From the NCBI RefSeq assembly GCF_001654915.1, contig NZ_LXEQ01000048.1: a stretch of 64,000 nucleotides of DNA. The stretch is one strand, 5' to 3'. A model generated the notes under the pieces. That model searched no databases. It saw nothing but the letters and a program-made list of their open reading frames with translations, and was not told the origin of the DNA. The position numbers and the translations under genes are program-made. This document shows, one piece after another, positions 1 to 10,129 of this stretch (position 1 is the first letter of the stretch; every line of letters starts with the position of its first letter). Source of the DNA: Buttiauxella ferragutiae. Lineage in GTDB: Bacteria; Pseudomonadota; Gammaproteobacteria; Enterobacterales; Enterobacteriaceae.

Positions 1-22
1 TAACATCTTCCAGGTGCGCCAT
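1..22 (-). CDS. Start of a gene cut by the window edge
   Basis: An ATG on the minus strand (complement of 20-22) opens a frame reading MAHLEDV before the window ends. An AAGGAG ribosome binding site lies about six bases upstream. It follows the hydrolase at 87-842 on the same strand with a 64-base gap, so the two could form an operon. The product cannot be named from seven residues. Confidence 0.5.
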
Positions 23-86
23 AACTATCTCCTTAATTTTAGAGGTATACCTTATGACTCCGCGGTGATTTTCTCAAGATCATTAA

Positions 87-842
87 TCATTCGTGCTGTT
101 TACAGAATGAATCTAAAGCTCCGGCCAATGCCGCTGGATTCTCCCATGACATGGAATGCCCGCATTCGGTTAATACCGATGTGCTAATGCCGCCGTTTTG
201 AACTTGGGTGAAATCACCGTCGGGGAGCGATTGTTCGCCAAAGATCAACGAACGCGGTTTCTCCAGGCGCGCGAAAATCGTTAACCAATGATTACCCTTG
301 ATCAGACTTTCCGCTCCACGCCATACAGCCCAGGGGGCCGCTGCCGCTAAACTTCCTGACCATGGGCCATTTTCATTGTTAACCATTGCATTATGCCGAT
401 CTGCGACATAATTCGCTTCAGTTACGCTGCAAATTTGTTGGCTAAAAAAGCCGCCGCCCGCATGGAAATTAGGCTCTGAAACGATCAGCCCGGATAAATT
501 TGCCGTCAATAATTCTGCTGCTTCAATACAGATACTGCCGCCCATGCTATGACCATAGAGAAAATACTTCTCCAGTTTCAGATGACCAATAAGTTCAGCC
601 ACCACTTGCGCCTGTTCTTTAATTGAATAACTGAAATCGCGGGGTTTTTCGCTATATCCGTAACCGGGGAGGTCGATAAGAATCGCCCTTCGTCCAGCAA
701 AATTTTTATCAGCAACGACGCGGGGATATTCATAAGATGAGGCGCAACCGAGGCCATGAACAAATACAAGCGGTGTGCCGCTGCCGGGCAAGTCCAGCCA
801 GCGGACGCGGCAGTTTGCAGTGGTTGAAAAAAATGACTCCAT
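87..842 (-). CDS. Alpha/beta-fold hydrolase
   Basis: This 251-residue protein has the layout of a soluble alpha/beta hydrolase. The oxyanion motif HG is at residues 29-30. The nucleophile elbow GHSMGG puts the catalytic serine at residue 99. A late acidic region near residue 208 and GHS near residue 229 supply a likely acid and the histidine of the triad. There is no signal peptide, so it is probably cytoplasmic. The start is supported by AGGA about nine bases before the ATG. The substrate cannot be told: esterases, lactonases and C-C hydrolases share this fold. The next gene on the same strand is cut by the window edge. Confidence 0.85.
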   Translation of the reverse strand: MESFFSTTANCRVRWLDLPGSGTPLVFVHGLGCASSYEYPRVVADKNFAGRRAILIDLPGYGYSEKPRDFSYSIKEQAQVVAELIGHLKLEKYFLYGHSMGGSICIEAAELLTANLSGLIVSEPNFHAGGGFFSQQICSVTEANYVADRHNAMVNNENGPWSGSLAAAAPWAVWRGAESLIKGNHWLTIFARLEKPRSLIFGEQSLPDGDFTQVQNGGISTSVLTECGHSMSWENPAALAGALDSFCKQHE

Positions 843-865
843 GTCGTTATTCCTGTCTTTTTAAC

Positions 866-983
866 GGTGGATGTCGCTAACATTCATCCCTACAACTGCT
901 GTCTTGTAGGGGGGATAAGCCGAAGGCGTCATCCACCATTAATGCCAATAATGTCGGAGGTCGCTAACGCTAATCCGACCTAC
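866..983. repeat. REP-like palindromic repeats
   Basis: Two adjacent imperfect inverted repeats of the family dispersed through this window. The arms contain GGTGGATG and CATCCACC around 867-938, and a second stem with GTCGG...CCGAC occupies about 954-979. They lie between the hydrolase and a binding-protein gene and may form RNA stem-loops that stop or stabilise transcripts. Confidence 0.6.
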
Positions 984-994
984 ACAAAAGCTTA

Positions 995-2593
995 TCAGTT
1001 CAATTTTGCTTTCGAGAAGTCGCTACCGTTCAGGCTCACACTGTAACCCGTCACATTACTGCGCGTGGCGTAGAAGGTTTTGCCGTTAGCGAGTGGGATC
1101 CACGGTGCTTGCTGGTAGAACACTTCTTGTGCCTGCTCGTAAAGTTTGGCGCGTGCGGCCGGGTCGCTGGTCAGTTTTGCTTTCTGTGTCAGCGCATCGT
1201 ACTGCTTGTCGCACCAGCGCGCGGCGTTGGAGCCACTTTGGATGCTGCCACAACCGAGCAAGGTATCGGCGAAGTTGTCCGGGTCACCGTTGTCGCTCAT
1301 CCAGCCAAATAATGCGGAGGAATGTTCGCCTTTACGCATACCTGAAAGATATTCGCCCCACTCAAAGGTGACGATTTTCGCGTTCACGCCCACTTTCGCC
1401 CAGTCATGCTGAATCATCTCGGCGATGCGACGTGAATTCGGGTTGTATGGGCGTTGCACTGGCATCGACCATAAATCGGTATCGAACCCCTTCTCAAGGC
1501 CCGCTTGCTTGAGCAACTCTTTGGCTTTGGCTGGGTTGTAGCTGCGATCTTTCAGATCTTTATCAAAACCTAACATGGCTGGTGGAATCGGTGATTTTGC
1601 AATGGTGCCCGAGCCCATAAACACGGCATTAATAATGGCTTGTTTATCGACGGCGTAATTCAGCGCCTGGCGAACCAGCACGTTGTCGAACGGTTTTTTG
1701 GTGGTATTAAACGCCAGATAACCGACATTCAAACCATCGACGGTATGCAGCTCGAGGTTTTTATCGGCTTTAATGGCTTCGAACTGTACCGGTGCCGGTG
1801 CGGGGATAATCTGGCATTCGTTCTTCTGCAATTTCGCCATGCGCGTTTGCACGTTTGGCGTAATCGAGAAGATCAGGTGTTTAGTTGGCACTTCGCCATT
1901 CCAGTAATTCGGGTTTGCCACGTAGCGAATCAACGAATCCACTTTGTATTCCTGCAACGCAAACGGGCCGGTGCCGATGGGTGCGGTATCGACCTTTTCT
2001 GGCGTGCCCGCTTTTAGCATCGCATCGGCGTATTTAGCCGAAAGAATCGACGCAAAGTCCATTCCCCAGTCTGCGAGGAAGGCCGCATTTGGCTCACTCA
2101 AAGTGAACTGAACGTGATTGTCATCGATCTTCTTCACTTCAGTGATGAGCTTATCGAGGCCAACATCGTTGAAATATTCGTAACTTGCCTGCGAGACATT
2201 GTGGTACGGGTGTTTCGGGTCTTTTTGTCGCATCACCGAGAACACCACGTCGTCGGCGTTGAAATCGCGCGTCGGTTTAAACTCTTTATTGCTATTGAAC
2301 TTCACGCCTTTGCGCAGCGTGAATGTGTAGGTTTTACCGTCCGGGCTGATTTTCCACTCGGTCGCCAAAGATGGCACCGGCAGGTTATCGCTCGGGCGGA
2401 ATTCAACCAGCCGGTTGTATAACGTTTGCGAGCTGGCAACAAACGTTGGCCCGGAACTGGCGATTTGTGGGTTGAATGATTCTGGAGAGGCTTCTGAGCA
2501 GTAAACCAGGGTGTTACTCGCGGCAGCGAATGCGGAGCTGGCGGGTAATAAGCTGGTTAACAGCAGCGCGAGGAGGGTTTTCCCTGTCGACAT
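995..2593 (-). CDS. DppA-like peptide-binding protein of an ABC transporter
   Basis: This 532-residue protein is a periplasmic binding protein of the SBP_bac_5 family. A signal peptide (about residues 1-24, ending in an AFA-A-type site) is followed by the family opening LVYCSEASPESFNPQ, very close to E. coli DppA. Later stretches such as SMPVQRPYNPNSRR and GDPDNF are also typical of DppA. It should bind dipeptides or other short peptides in the periplasm. No permease or ATPase genes lie beside it, so it is an orphan that probably uses the chromosomal Dpp transporter. Ligand is not certain, since related proteins also bind haem or other peptides. AAAGG precedes the ATG at good spacing. Confidence 0.88.
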   Translation of the reverse strand: MSTGKTLLALLLTSLLPASSAFAAASNTLVYCSEASPESFNPQIASSGPTFVASSQTLYNRLVEFRPSDNLPVPSLATEWKISPDGKTYTFTLRKGVKFNSNKEFKPTRDFNADDVVFSVMRQKDPKHPYHNVSQASYEYFNDVGLDKLITEVKKIDDNHVQFTLSEPNAAFLADWGMDFASILSAKYADAMLKAGTPEKVDTAPIGTGPFALQEYKVDSLIRYVANPNYWNGEVPTKHLIFSITPNVQTRMAKLQKNECQIIPAPAPVQFEAIKADKNLELHTVDGLNVGYLAFNTTKKPFDNVLVRQALNYAVDKQAIINAVFMGSGTIAKSPIPPAMLGFDKDLKDRSYNPAKAKELLKQAGLEKGFDTDLWSMPVQRPYNPNSRRIAEMIQHDWAKVGVNAKIVTFEWGEYLSGMRKGEHSSALFGWMSDNGDPDNFADTLLGCGSIQSGSNAARWCDKQYDALTQKAKLTSDPAARAKLYEQAQEVFYQQAPWIPLANGKTFYATRSNVTGYSVSLNGSDFSKAKLN

Positions 2594-2767
2594 GATTTTA
2601 CCTTTTGTTTGCTTGCCAAAATGATGAGTGAACTTATTATTTTTAAGGATGAATCACACCATAACCCAGGGCCACTGACAAATAACAAAAGGCTCTCACG
2701 TTATTCAGAAACAGGGATATTTGTGCAGTTTTCCGTCAAATACAGCACGATCTCCCGCCAGTCATTT

Positions 2768-3481
2768 TTACAACAATGCAACGAATCGCTGAAGGATCGA
2801 ACGTGAAACTGGCGTGTCACTGACAGCCGCCAGTAAAGCATCGCGATCTTTGCCTTTCATCGCCACCCTTTCACTGCGGCTGGTAATGATTTTATTCATC
2901 ACTGGCGCACTAAATTCAGGGTGGAATTGCACTGAGAATGCGGTTGGCGAGTAACGAACTATCTGATGCGGGTCGTGGCTGGATGCGCCCAACACCACTG
3001 CACCTTTAGGCAGCGCGAGCACGCTTTGCTCGTGGCTTAAAAAGGTATCGAACGAATTTGGCAGGCCGCTAAGAAGCGGGTCGTGCTGGGCGGCGTCATT
3101 AAGCGTGACGGCTATTTGCCCCACTTCGCTGCCTTTTGGATGGTAATCCACTACACCACCCAGCGCGTAAGCCATCAACTGGTGCCCGTAACATACGCCC
3201 AGTACAGGCACCCCGGCCTGAATAATTTCCCGCAGCCACTCGGCGGTGCGCTCACTCCACTCTTCATGGTCCGTCACCATTGCCCATGAACCGGTAATCA
3301 CCGCGCCGCTAAACGTGCCGACAGCGGGAAGTGCTTCCCCTTCAAACGGGCACACCACGCTATTCGGGCCAACATCCCCCAATGCCGCGTTAAACCACTG
3401 CGGCTGTTCACCTACAGCTTTGCGAATATCTAACGGCGGATGACCCATTTGAACCAGTAATAACGGCAATGTTTGCGGCAT
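2768..3481 (-). CDS. Class I glutamine amidotransferase-like protein
   Basis: This 237-residue protein is a stand-alone type 1 glutamine amidotransferase domain. The nucleophile is Cys97 in GVCYGHQ, and the other triad residues are His187 and Glu189 in QFHPEF. It resembles the GMP-synthase-like amidotransferases that occur as single genes in enterobacteria (YfeJ type). Such domains hydrolyse glutamine or gamma-glutamyl compounds, but no synthetase partner gene is adjacent, so the acceptor is unknown. It lies upstream of the DppA-like gene on the same strand, with a gap of 174 bases that argues against tight coupling. Confidence 0.85.
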   Translation of the reverse strand: MPQTLPLLLVQMGHPPLDIRKAVGEQPQWFNAALGDVGPNSVVCPFEGEALPAVGTFSGAVITGSWAMVTDHEEWSERTAEWLREIIQAGVPVLGVCYGHQLMAYALGGVVDYHPKGSEVGQIAVTLNDAAQHDPLLSGLPNSFDTFLSHEQSVLALPKGAVVLGASSHDPHQIVRYSPTAFSVQFHPEFSAPVMNKIITSRSERVAMKGKDRDALLAAVSDTPVSRSILQRFVALL

Positions 3482-3677
3482 TTATGGCGCGCTCCCGAAC
3501 GAGTTGCGAAGAATAATGAGTAGCACAAAACCAGGGAACGTCCCAATGACTTAAGTGCAATCGCCCGATAATTAGAGAAAAAACCCGTCTCTTCCACCGT
3601 TCACTTGCGCAAGCTTTCAGTAAAGTGGCAAGCGTGAAGATGGCTCAAACTGAGCTGAAAACAGCAGGATTGATGAC

Positions 3678-4994
3678 GTGGCAAAAACATTATTGCGCAG
3701 CGGATGCTTAGATGACTTCCTTTCGCTAGGCGAAAACGGACAGACAGTGTTCGACTCAGCGCTACAAATTCGCGAAACATTGCGCTTACGCAAACAGCAG
3801 GCAGTGGTCGATAGTCTGGCAATCCCGCAGCCAAACGATGAAGGTGACCGGGTTGACTGGTACGCGCCATTTGAAGGCACAGTCGTCAGTTGGGCGGCAG
3901 CGAGTGATGAACAACGCAAAAAAGCCCTGCGTTACCTCGATAACTGCCAGGCCAATGTCGCCTCGTTAATTCAGCGCTGCCAGCAGGCGGAAAAAACGGC
4001 TATCCAGCTGTTTGGTTCGTTGCTGGCGAATGCGTTACAGTTTCCAGGCAGCCAGCATGTCTATCTGGTTGACGGCAAACCGGTCCTCACGTTTTGGGGC
4101 TTTGTCAGCCTCAATACTGACGCCCGTACCGATGCCATGGACTGTTTACGCATCGTTGAAGAACATGAACCGGTTATCGAGTTTCTTCCCGAACCGCCGC
4201 CTGCCGCTCCGCCTGTAGTGGTGCTTAGCGAGCCGGATGAGCCGCTCTATTCTATTGCGCCTTCTATTATTAATGCCGAACCCGTCATCGAAACGCTGCC
4301 GGTGCAACAGCCCGTTGCCCAAACTGTGCCTGATGTTTCACCGGTTAAAAAAACACGGCGCTGGTTGCTACCCGTTGCGGCAGCGATTATTGCCAGCATC
4401 GCTGCCCCGCTCGCCTGGTTTCTGATATCGACCCCGCACGCAGAACCTTTAGCGCAAAATGCCCCAGAAGTTAAACCAAAGGTTATCGCTCCGGCGGTGA
4501 TTCAGGCGCAACCCGTTGCCCACGTTTCCACATTGCCTGTTGCCCAGGCCGCCGTTATCGAACCGCCCGCGCCTGAGCCAGAGCCGGTGGTTGCGCCTGC
4601 TGACATCCCCAAAGGCACGCTGATTTTACCCGCCGACGCATTAAAAGCCGGTTCCACCAAATTCCTTAACGGCAGCTGGCGCGTCGCCATCAATGTGAAA
4701 GATTCGATTACCGGCAAACCGCCGACGCTGCGTTATCAAATCGCCAAAAACAAAGGCACTGTGCGCCTGGTTCATGGCGACAACATTGTCTGTAAAGCGG
4801 AAGTCTTTTCAGGGTTGATGCAGTCCGGAACATTGATGATTAAAACCCGTGGCAATGCGCGTTGTAGCGATGGTTCGCGCTACCCGCTGCCGGAAATTGC
4901 CTGTAATGCTGGCGCGAATGATGTCGCGGAGTGTACCGGGCGTTATCAAGGTGACACCGTGGTGCCTGTGACATTTAAAAAAGTGAGTGATTAA
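3678..4994 (+). CDS. srfA: SrfA-family protein, one-pass membrane component
   Basis: First gene of srfABC. It starts with GTG, with AGGA nine bases upstream. Of 438 residues, about 1-225 are predicted cytoplasmic, followed by a proline/valine-rich stretch. A single membrane helix lies at about 228-252 after a KKTRR stop-transfer motif. A long proline-alanine linker and a C-terminal beta-rich domain with four cysteines (about 320-438) would be periplasmic. The family was named for SsrB-regulated factors in Salmonella, and I recall SrfABC being reported as cytotoxic in Xenorhabdus; its mechanism is not established. The arrangement suggests SrfA anchors the soluble partners SrfB and SrfC at the inner membrane (inference). 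Confidence 0.85.
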   Translation: MAKTLLRSGCLDDFLSLGENGQTVFDSALQIRETLRLRKQQAVVDSLAIPQPNDEGDRVDWYAPFEGTVVSWAAASDEQRKKALRYLDNCQANVASLIQRCQQAEKTAIQLFGSLLANALQFPGSQHVYLVDGKPVLTFWGFVSLNTDARTDAMDCLRIVEEHEPVIEFLPEPPPAAPPVVVLSEPDEPLYSIAPSIINAEPVIETLPVQQPVAQTVPDVSPVKKTRRWLLPVAAAIIASIAAPLAWFLISTPHAEPLAQNAPEVKPKVIAPAVIQAQPVAHVSTLPVAQAAVIEPPAPEPEPVVAPADIPKGTLILPADALKAGSTKFLNGSWRVAINVKDSITGKPPTLRYQIAKNKGTVRLVHGDNIVCKAEVFSGLMQSGTLMIKTRGNARCSDGSRYPLPEIACNAGANDVAECTGRYQGDTVVPVTFKKVSD

Positions 4995-4997
4995 GCC

Positions 4998-7970
4998 ATG
5001 CTTGCCACCCTGTATCCCTATAAACCGAGCGTGACGCTCATTAAAGACAGCGGCATTCAGTTTCTGGATTTCGGCCTGGCGCCGCAGCCAAACGCCCCGC
5101 ACACCGGGCGCTTTGTGCGTAAAACGGCAAATGGCCCACTGCTGCGCCTTGATTACGATGTCGTGCCTGGCAAGTTCACCCTGCCCGGCACTCAGGGAGC
5201 CGCTCCCGAAGTCGTCAAACCTGAAAGCATCATCACGCTGGGTCACTCGCTAAAACTGCTGGATAAAACCTGGCTGCCGCTGCCGTTCCTGCGTTTTAAC
5301 CCGCCGCGCACCTTTGTTGGCGGCCCGGATAACTGGGCGCGGGTGCAAATTCGCAGCCTTGAAACACCGGACTCCGCAGGCAACACAGTGCGTATTACCC
5401 TCGCGCTGGACACCAAAATTCTGGCTGACGACAACCCAGCCGCGCATCTGGCTCCCACGCAAAATGATGTGCGTAACGGCGCACGCTTTGCGCTGGCCTG
5501 GCAAAACGAAGAAATTAACGATTTTATTGACCAGACCTGGGTTGATGGCTGGTTACGCGAAGTGTTCACGCAATTTGTTACGCGCCACGAGTCACGCAGC
5601 GAGCGTGAACTCAGCCATGCGCTGAAAACCTTCGAGTACCAGGCGCACTACCTCAATATTATTGAGATGCTTGGTGCACAACTGGCGGTGCCGGAAGTGA
5701 AAATTGTCACCGCCACGCTGCAAGCGCCTGCCATTCCGGTCGATCTGGTGCTGGACGTTGGTAACACTCACACTTGCGGCGTGTTGATTGAAGACCACGG
5801 CGAAGCGAACGATGGCCTGCGCCAGACCGCCGAGCTGCAAATTCGCTCACTCAGCGAACCGCAAACCATCAATGAAGCGATGTTCACCAGCCGCCTCGAA
5901 TTCTCAGAAGCCAAATTCGGCAAACAACATTGCTCGGTAGAAAGTGGCCGCGATGACGCATTTGTCTGGCCATCGATTGCCCGCGTCGGTGATGAAGCAC
6001 GCAGCATGGCATCTGCCCGTTTAGGTACCGAAGGTGCCAGTGGTATTTCCAGCCCACGCCGCTATTTGTGGGATGAAACACCGGCCAACCAGGACTGGCG
6101 CTTTAGCCAGATGGGCGTGAAAACGCAGCGCGAACCGCTGGCCACCGCTTTCCCGTTAATGAACCTGATGAACGACGACGGGCAACCGCTCTATTCATTA
6201 CCGTTAGAAGACCGCCTGCCAGTGTTCTCGCCGCAATACAGCCGCAGTTCGTTGATGACCTTAATGCTGTGTGAATTACTGGCGCAGGCGCTGATGCAAA
6301 TCAACAGCGTCGGCTCGCGCCAAAGCATGGGCCACCTGAATGCGCCACGCCAGTTGCGCCATCTGATCCTCACTCTGCCGTCGGCGATGCCGAAACAAGA
6401 GCGTGAAATCTTCCGCCAGCGGATGCTAGAAGCGGTTGGGCTGGTGTGGAAAGCAATGGAATGGCACCCGACGGATGACGGTTTCAGCAACGATCGTGAT
6501 TTCCAGAAAAGCGTGGTTCCGGTTCCTGATGTGCAGATGGAATGGGACGAAGCCACCTGCGGGCAACTGGTGTGGTTGTATAACGAAGCGCTGGCCAACT
6601 ATGCGGGGCAAAGCGGGAACTTCTTCCAAAGCCTGGCGCGCCCAGACCGCAAATTAGCCGCCGATGAGCTACCGGGTAAAACGCTGCGTGTCGCCTCAAT
6701 TGATATTGGTGGCGGCACCACGGACATGGCGATCACCCAATATCATCTGGATGAAGGTGTCGGCAGCAACGTCAAAATCACGCCACGTTTACTGTTCCGT
6801 GAAGGGTTCAAAGTGGCGGGAGACGACATTCTGCTGGATGTTATCCAGCGTTGCGTATTGCCCGCACTTCAGACACAAATTCATCAGGCGGGTGTGGCAG
6901 ATACCGCAGGATTAATGACTACGCTGTTTGGCGAATCCGGACGGATGGATACGCGTGGCACGCTGCGCCAACAAACGGCGCTGCAACTGTTTATCCCGCT
7001 TGGCCATGCCGTGTTGTCGTGCTGGGAAAATAGCGACCCGGATGACAGCCACGCCATGCTGGAAGCGACGTTTGGCGAACTGCTAACCCAGCGCCCAACC
7101 GATAACGTGATTAACTATGTTCAACAGGCAGTGCAACACGCCCTGCCCGCCGATGCCCCGGCATTTGATTTGTTTAGCGTACCGCTACATGTTGAGTTGG
7201 CCCAGTTACAAGAAGCAATGCTGGCAGGCCAGTTTACGCTGACCGCCCCGCTGCAAGCGTTGTGTGAAGTCATCAGCCATTACTGTTGCGATGTGTTGTT
7301 GGTCACTGGCCGACCAGGCTGCTTGCCGGGCGTGCAGGCACTGTTACGCTACCAGCAGCCGGTGCCAGTCAACCGTATCGTCTGGCTGGATAACTATCAG
7401 ACTCATGAATGGTATCCGTTTAGCCAGCAAGGCCGCATCGGCAACCCGAAATCCACCGCGGCCGTAGGGGCCATGTTGTGCAGCCTGGCGATGGATTTAC
7501 GTTTGCCTGGCTTTAACTTTAAAGCGTCCGACATTCAGGCTTATTCCACAGTGCGTTACCTGGGGATGCTGGATGGCAACAACACACTGGTCGAGAAAAA
7601 TGTCTGGTATCGCGATATCGATCTCGACGATCCCAAATCCACACTGGATACCCGCCTGCATTTCCCATTGCGCGGTAACGCCTGCCTGGGGTTCCGCCAG
7701 CTTGACGATGCGCGCTGGCCTGCCACGCCGCTCTACACTTTGGCAATCAACTCGCAGCAACTAGCCAAAGCCATTGCCGGAGAAGGCGTATTAAACGTGC
7801 GCTTGCAACAAACGCGCGAAGCCGACGCTTTTGTGCTGGCGGAAGCCTGGTTGCAGGACGGCAGCAAAGTGCCGCTCAACCAATTAAGTTTTAAATTGAA
7901 TACTCTGGCAGGAAGCTACAGCGGTGCCAGCCATTACTGGATTGACAGCGGGAGCGTGTACCAAAAATGA
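4998..7970 (+). CDS. srfB: SrfB-family protein with actin/Hsp70-like ATPase motifs
   Basis: Second gene of srfABC, starting three bases after srfA stops. The 990-residue protein has the usual SrfB length. Three motifs of the actin/Hsp70/hexokinase ATPase fold can be seen in order. DVGNTHT at about 253-259 is phosphate 1. IDIGGGTTDMAI at about 568-579 is phosphate 2. LVTGRPGCLPG at about 766-777 is an adenosine-type motif. It is therefore probably an ATP-binding cytoplasmic protein with large family-specific insertions and a roughly 245-residue N-terminal domain. There is no signal peptide. The biochemical role is unknown; the fold assignment rests on motifs. Confidence 0.9.
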   Translation: MLATLYPYKPSVTLIKDSGIQFLDFGLAPQPNAPHTGRFVRKTANGPLLRLDYDVVPGKFTLPGTQGAAPEVVKPESIITLGHSLKLLDKTWLPLPFLRFNPPRTFVGGPDNWARVQIRSLETPDSAGNTVRITLALDTKILADDNPAAHLAPTQNDVRNGARFALAWQNEEINDFIDQTWVDGWLREVFTQFVTRHESRSERELSHALKTFEYQAHYLNIIEMLGAQLAVPEVKIVTATLQAPAIPVDLVLDVGNTHTCGVLIEDHGEANDGLRQTAELQIRSLSEPQTINEAMFTSRLEFSEAKFGKQHCSVESGRDDAFVWPSIARVGDEARSMASARLGTEGASGISSPRRYLWDETPANQDWRFSQMGVKTQREPLATAFPLMNLMNDDGQPLYSLPLEDRLPVFSPQYSRSSLMTLMLCELLAQALMQINSVGSRQSMGHLNAPRQLRHLILTLPSAMPKQEREIFRQRMLEAVGLVWKAMEWHPTDDGFSNDRDFQKSVVPVPDVQMEWDEATCGQLVWLYNEALANYAGQSGNFFQSLARPDRKLAADELPGKTLRVASIDIGGGTTDMAITQYHLDEGVGSNVKITPRLLFREGFKVAGDDILLDVIQRCVLPALQTQIHQAGVADTAGLMTTLFGESGRMDTRGTLRQQTALQLFIPLGHAVLSCWENSDPDDSHAMLEATFGELLTQRPTDNVINYVQQAVQHALPADAPAFDLFSVPLHVELAQLQEAMLAGQFTLTAPLQALCEVISHYCCDVLLVTGRPGCLPGVQALLRYQQPVPVNRIVWLDNYQTHEWYPFSQQGRIGNPKSTAAVGAMLCSLAMDLRLPGFNFKASDIQAYSTVRYLGMLDGNNTLVEKNVWYRDIDLDDPKSTLDTRLHFPLRGNACLGFRQLDDARWPATPLYTLAINSQQLAKAIAGEGVLNVRLQQTREADAFVLAEAWLQDGSKVPLNQLSFKLNTLAGSYSGASHYWIDSGSVYQK

Positions 7971-10099
7971 CTTCAAAAACCTCAACGCTGCAACAATTAG
8001 TGGATTGGCTACAGCAGGCTCGTCTGTCGGTTCCGTTCATTGATAACGAAGCCGATGGGCTACTACATAACATGGCCGCCCTTCAGCAACGCCAGATTCA
8101 GATTGACTTGCAGGCGGAGCAGCCACTAACTTTGGGTTTATATGGCCACTCGGTAGACGGCAAACACCATCTGCTGACCACGTTATTGGGCGATAACTTC
8201 CAGCGCATTGAGATTTTGCTTGGCGGCAAAGTGCTGGATTACCTGACGCACATTAACCCTGGCCATGCCGCGAGTGTGGCTGTGCGCTTTACCCGCCGCG
8301 AATTACCGGTTGCGGAACATTACCCGCTGCTGCTGACGCTGTGTAATGCAAGCGAACTGGCTCAACGCCTGATTCGCCAGTATCACGCCACGTCAGCTGC
8401 CCGTTTTGCGCAACCTCAGGCGATCGACGCAAGACTTCGGGAATTGCGGACTAAGCGCCTAGCGCAACCTAACCCAGCGATAACCCAGTTGCAACTGTCT
8501 GATATTGCGCAGGCTTATCATCAAGTGGTGCGTCGCCAGTATCATCTGGGCAGCGCGCTGTGGCAGCAAATGGCTGAGCTGATGCCGTGGCTGAACAGTG
8601 CCGATCAGGCCGCGCTGCTGGCTCCGCTATGGGGCGACAACGCCACCAGCACCGCGCAGTGGCAACATCTTGCCGAGATGCTGAATCATTTGGGTTATGC
8701 CCGCCAGGTGCTGGCGCCTGCCAATTTGCTGGTGGATACCTTTTTACTTCCCGTGGAAGGTTTTCTGTTCCCGACCACACCAGACGTGGTGGAAATCAAT
8801 GCCGACGTGCTGGTCTGCCCGCTGTTCAATCAGGAAATCGCTACGCAAGTGAGTCTTTCACTGCTTGATTTGCAGCAACTGTGCGCCGAAATCACGCTGA
8901 CGCTTAACCATTTACCCCAGTTGCCACACGTCGATGTGGTGGATATTCCCCTGCTGCAACTCGACGATTACGCACAATATCTGCAACCCGATAAATTAGT
9001 GGTGTGCAATGCGGCATCAGAGCGCAGCGAAGTGAACGCCGCAGGTAAAATGCTGGCTCGTTGGGTAGATAAAACCCAGGCCAGCAACGCCACCACGCCA
9101 GGTTTAATTTGGGCGATTACCCCGCGAGATGCCCGTTTTAGCGGCGCAAATCTGGATGAAGGCGTGCAGCGTATTATCGGCCTGCCGGGCAAACGCTGGG
9201 GTACGCTGCAAGCGCTGGACAGCCGGAATATGCACCGTTTGCTGGGATGGTTGACGGACGCACTGGTTCCCGCGCAACGCACGCTGCGCATTGAAATGTT
9301 ACAGGCCGCGCTGAACACAAAAATCAGCGCCCTGTTCGCTCATCTACTCGACGGCGAAAACCTCACGCCGGAGCGCGCACGTTCGCAGGCAGAAGATCTG
9401 GTGCGGACACTACAGACTCGCGCTGCCAGCCATGGTGAACTGCTCGCCAGCCTGCTGCCAGAACGCCATGTGCTGCAACAAAGCTGGTTGAGTCATCAGC
9501 AATTGCGCAAACAACAACCCGCTGGTTTTAGCCTGGATATCGACCTGTTCGCCGACGAAGAGAGCCATAGCCCACAAACAGCGGGCATCGACAGCTTCGC
9601 AAGCGTGGTGCATCTGTTGTGGATTAACCATCTGCGCCAGTTGGCGGCGCGCCGGGAAATTGCCGAGCTTTGCGGGCTAGACAACACGCAGCTTCAGGCC
9701 TTGTGCCAGTTGCTGATCATCGCCAGTTATCGCCTGAAACTATCGGAACAACTCGACACAGCGTTGCATCATGGCGATGGCAGCATGGCGCAGGAAATCA
9801 CCTGTGTAAGCGCGGTGTTGGGGGATTTTGTCAGTTGGTTAGGCTACGCGCATATTGAACCAGCATTACGCCCGGCAAGCCGCGTCAACAAAGGTTCACC
9901 CGTGTTTACCCCGCAAGCCCAGGCAACCGCCAGCACCCGCCTGGTGCGTTTGGGCGACCAACCTGCTCGCGGCAATACGCTGTATGTTTACGACTGGCTG
10001 GTGGCGCTGTACACCCGCGCGCTGGAAAACATCGGTTATCGCCATCCGCTGGATGTGAGCGAGCAACAACGACAGCAATTGCGGGAGTTATTGGTTTGA
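7967..10099 (+). CDS. srfC: SrfC-family putative virulence factor
   Basis: Third gene of srfABC; its ATG overlaps the srfB stop by four bases (ATGA), indicating translational coupling. The 710-residue protein is mostly helical by composition and has no signal peptide. LTLGLYGHSVDGKH (residues 54-67) resembles a Walker A loop of large dynamin-like GTPases, but His67 stands where Ser or Thr normally binds magnesium, so nucleotide binding may be weakened. The family (putative bacterial virulence factor) is assigned from length and its place after SrfB. A strong hairpin at 10130-10164 probably ends the transcript. Confidence 0.85.
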   Translation: MTSKTSTLQQLVDWLQQARLSVPFIDNEADGLLHNMAALQQRQIQIDLQAEQPLTLGLYGHSVDGKHHLLTTLLGDNFQRIEILLGGKVLDYLTHINPGHAASVAVRFTRRELPVAEHYPLLLTLCNASELAQRLIRQYHATSAARFAQPQAIDARLRELRTKRLAQPNPAITQLQLSDIAQAYHQVVRRQYHLGSALWQQMAELMPWLNSADQAALLAPLWGDNATSTAQWQHLAEMLNHLGYARQVLAPANLLVDTFLLPVEGFLFPTTPDVVEINADVLVCPLFNQEIATQVSLSLLDLQQLCAEITLTLNHLPQLPHVDVVDIPLLQLDDYAQYLQPDKLVVCNAASERSEVNAAGKMLARWVDKTQASNATTPGLIWAITPRDARFSGANLDEGVQRIIGLPGKRWGTLQALDSRNMHRLLGWLTDALVPAQRTLRIEMLQAALNTKISALFAHLLDGENLTPERARSQAEDLVRTLQTRAASHGELLASLLPERHVLQQSWLSHQQLRKQQPAGFSLDIDLFADEESHSPQTAGIDSFASVVHLLWINHLRQLAARREIAELCGLDNTQLQALCQLLIIASYRLKLSEQLDTALHHGDGSMAQEITCVSAVLGDFVSWLGYAHIEPALRPASRVNKGSPVFTPQAQATASTRLVRLGDQPARGNTLYVYDWLVALYTRALENIGYRHPLDVSEQQRQQLRELLV

Positions 10100-10129
10100 T
10101 CTGAAAATGGTGGATGACACTTGCACTGA

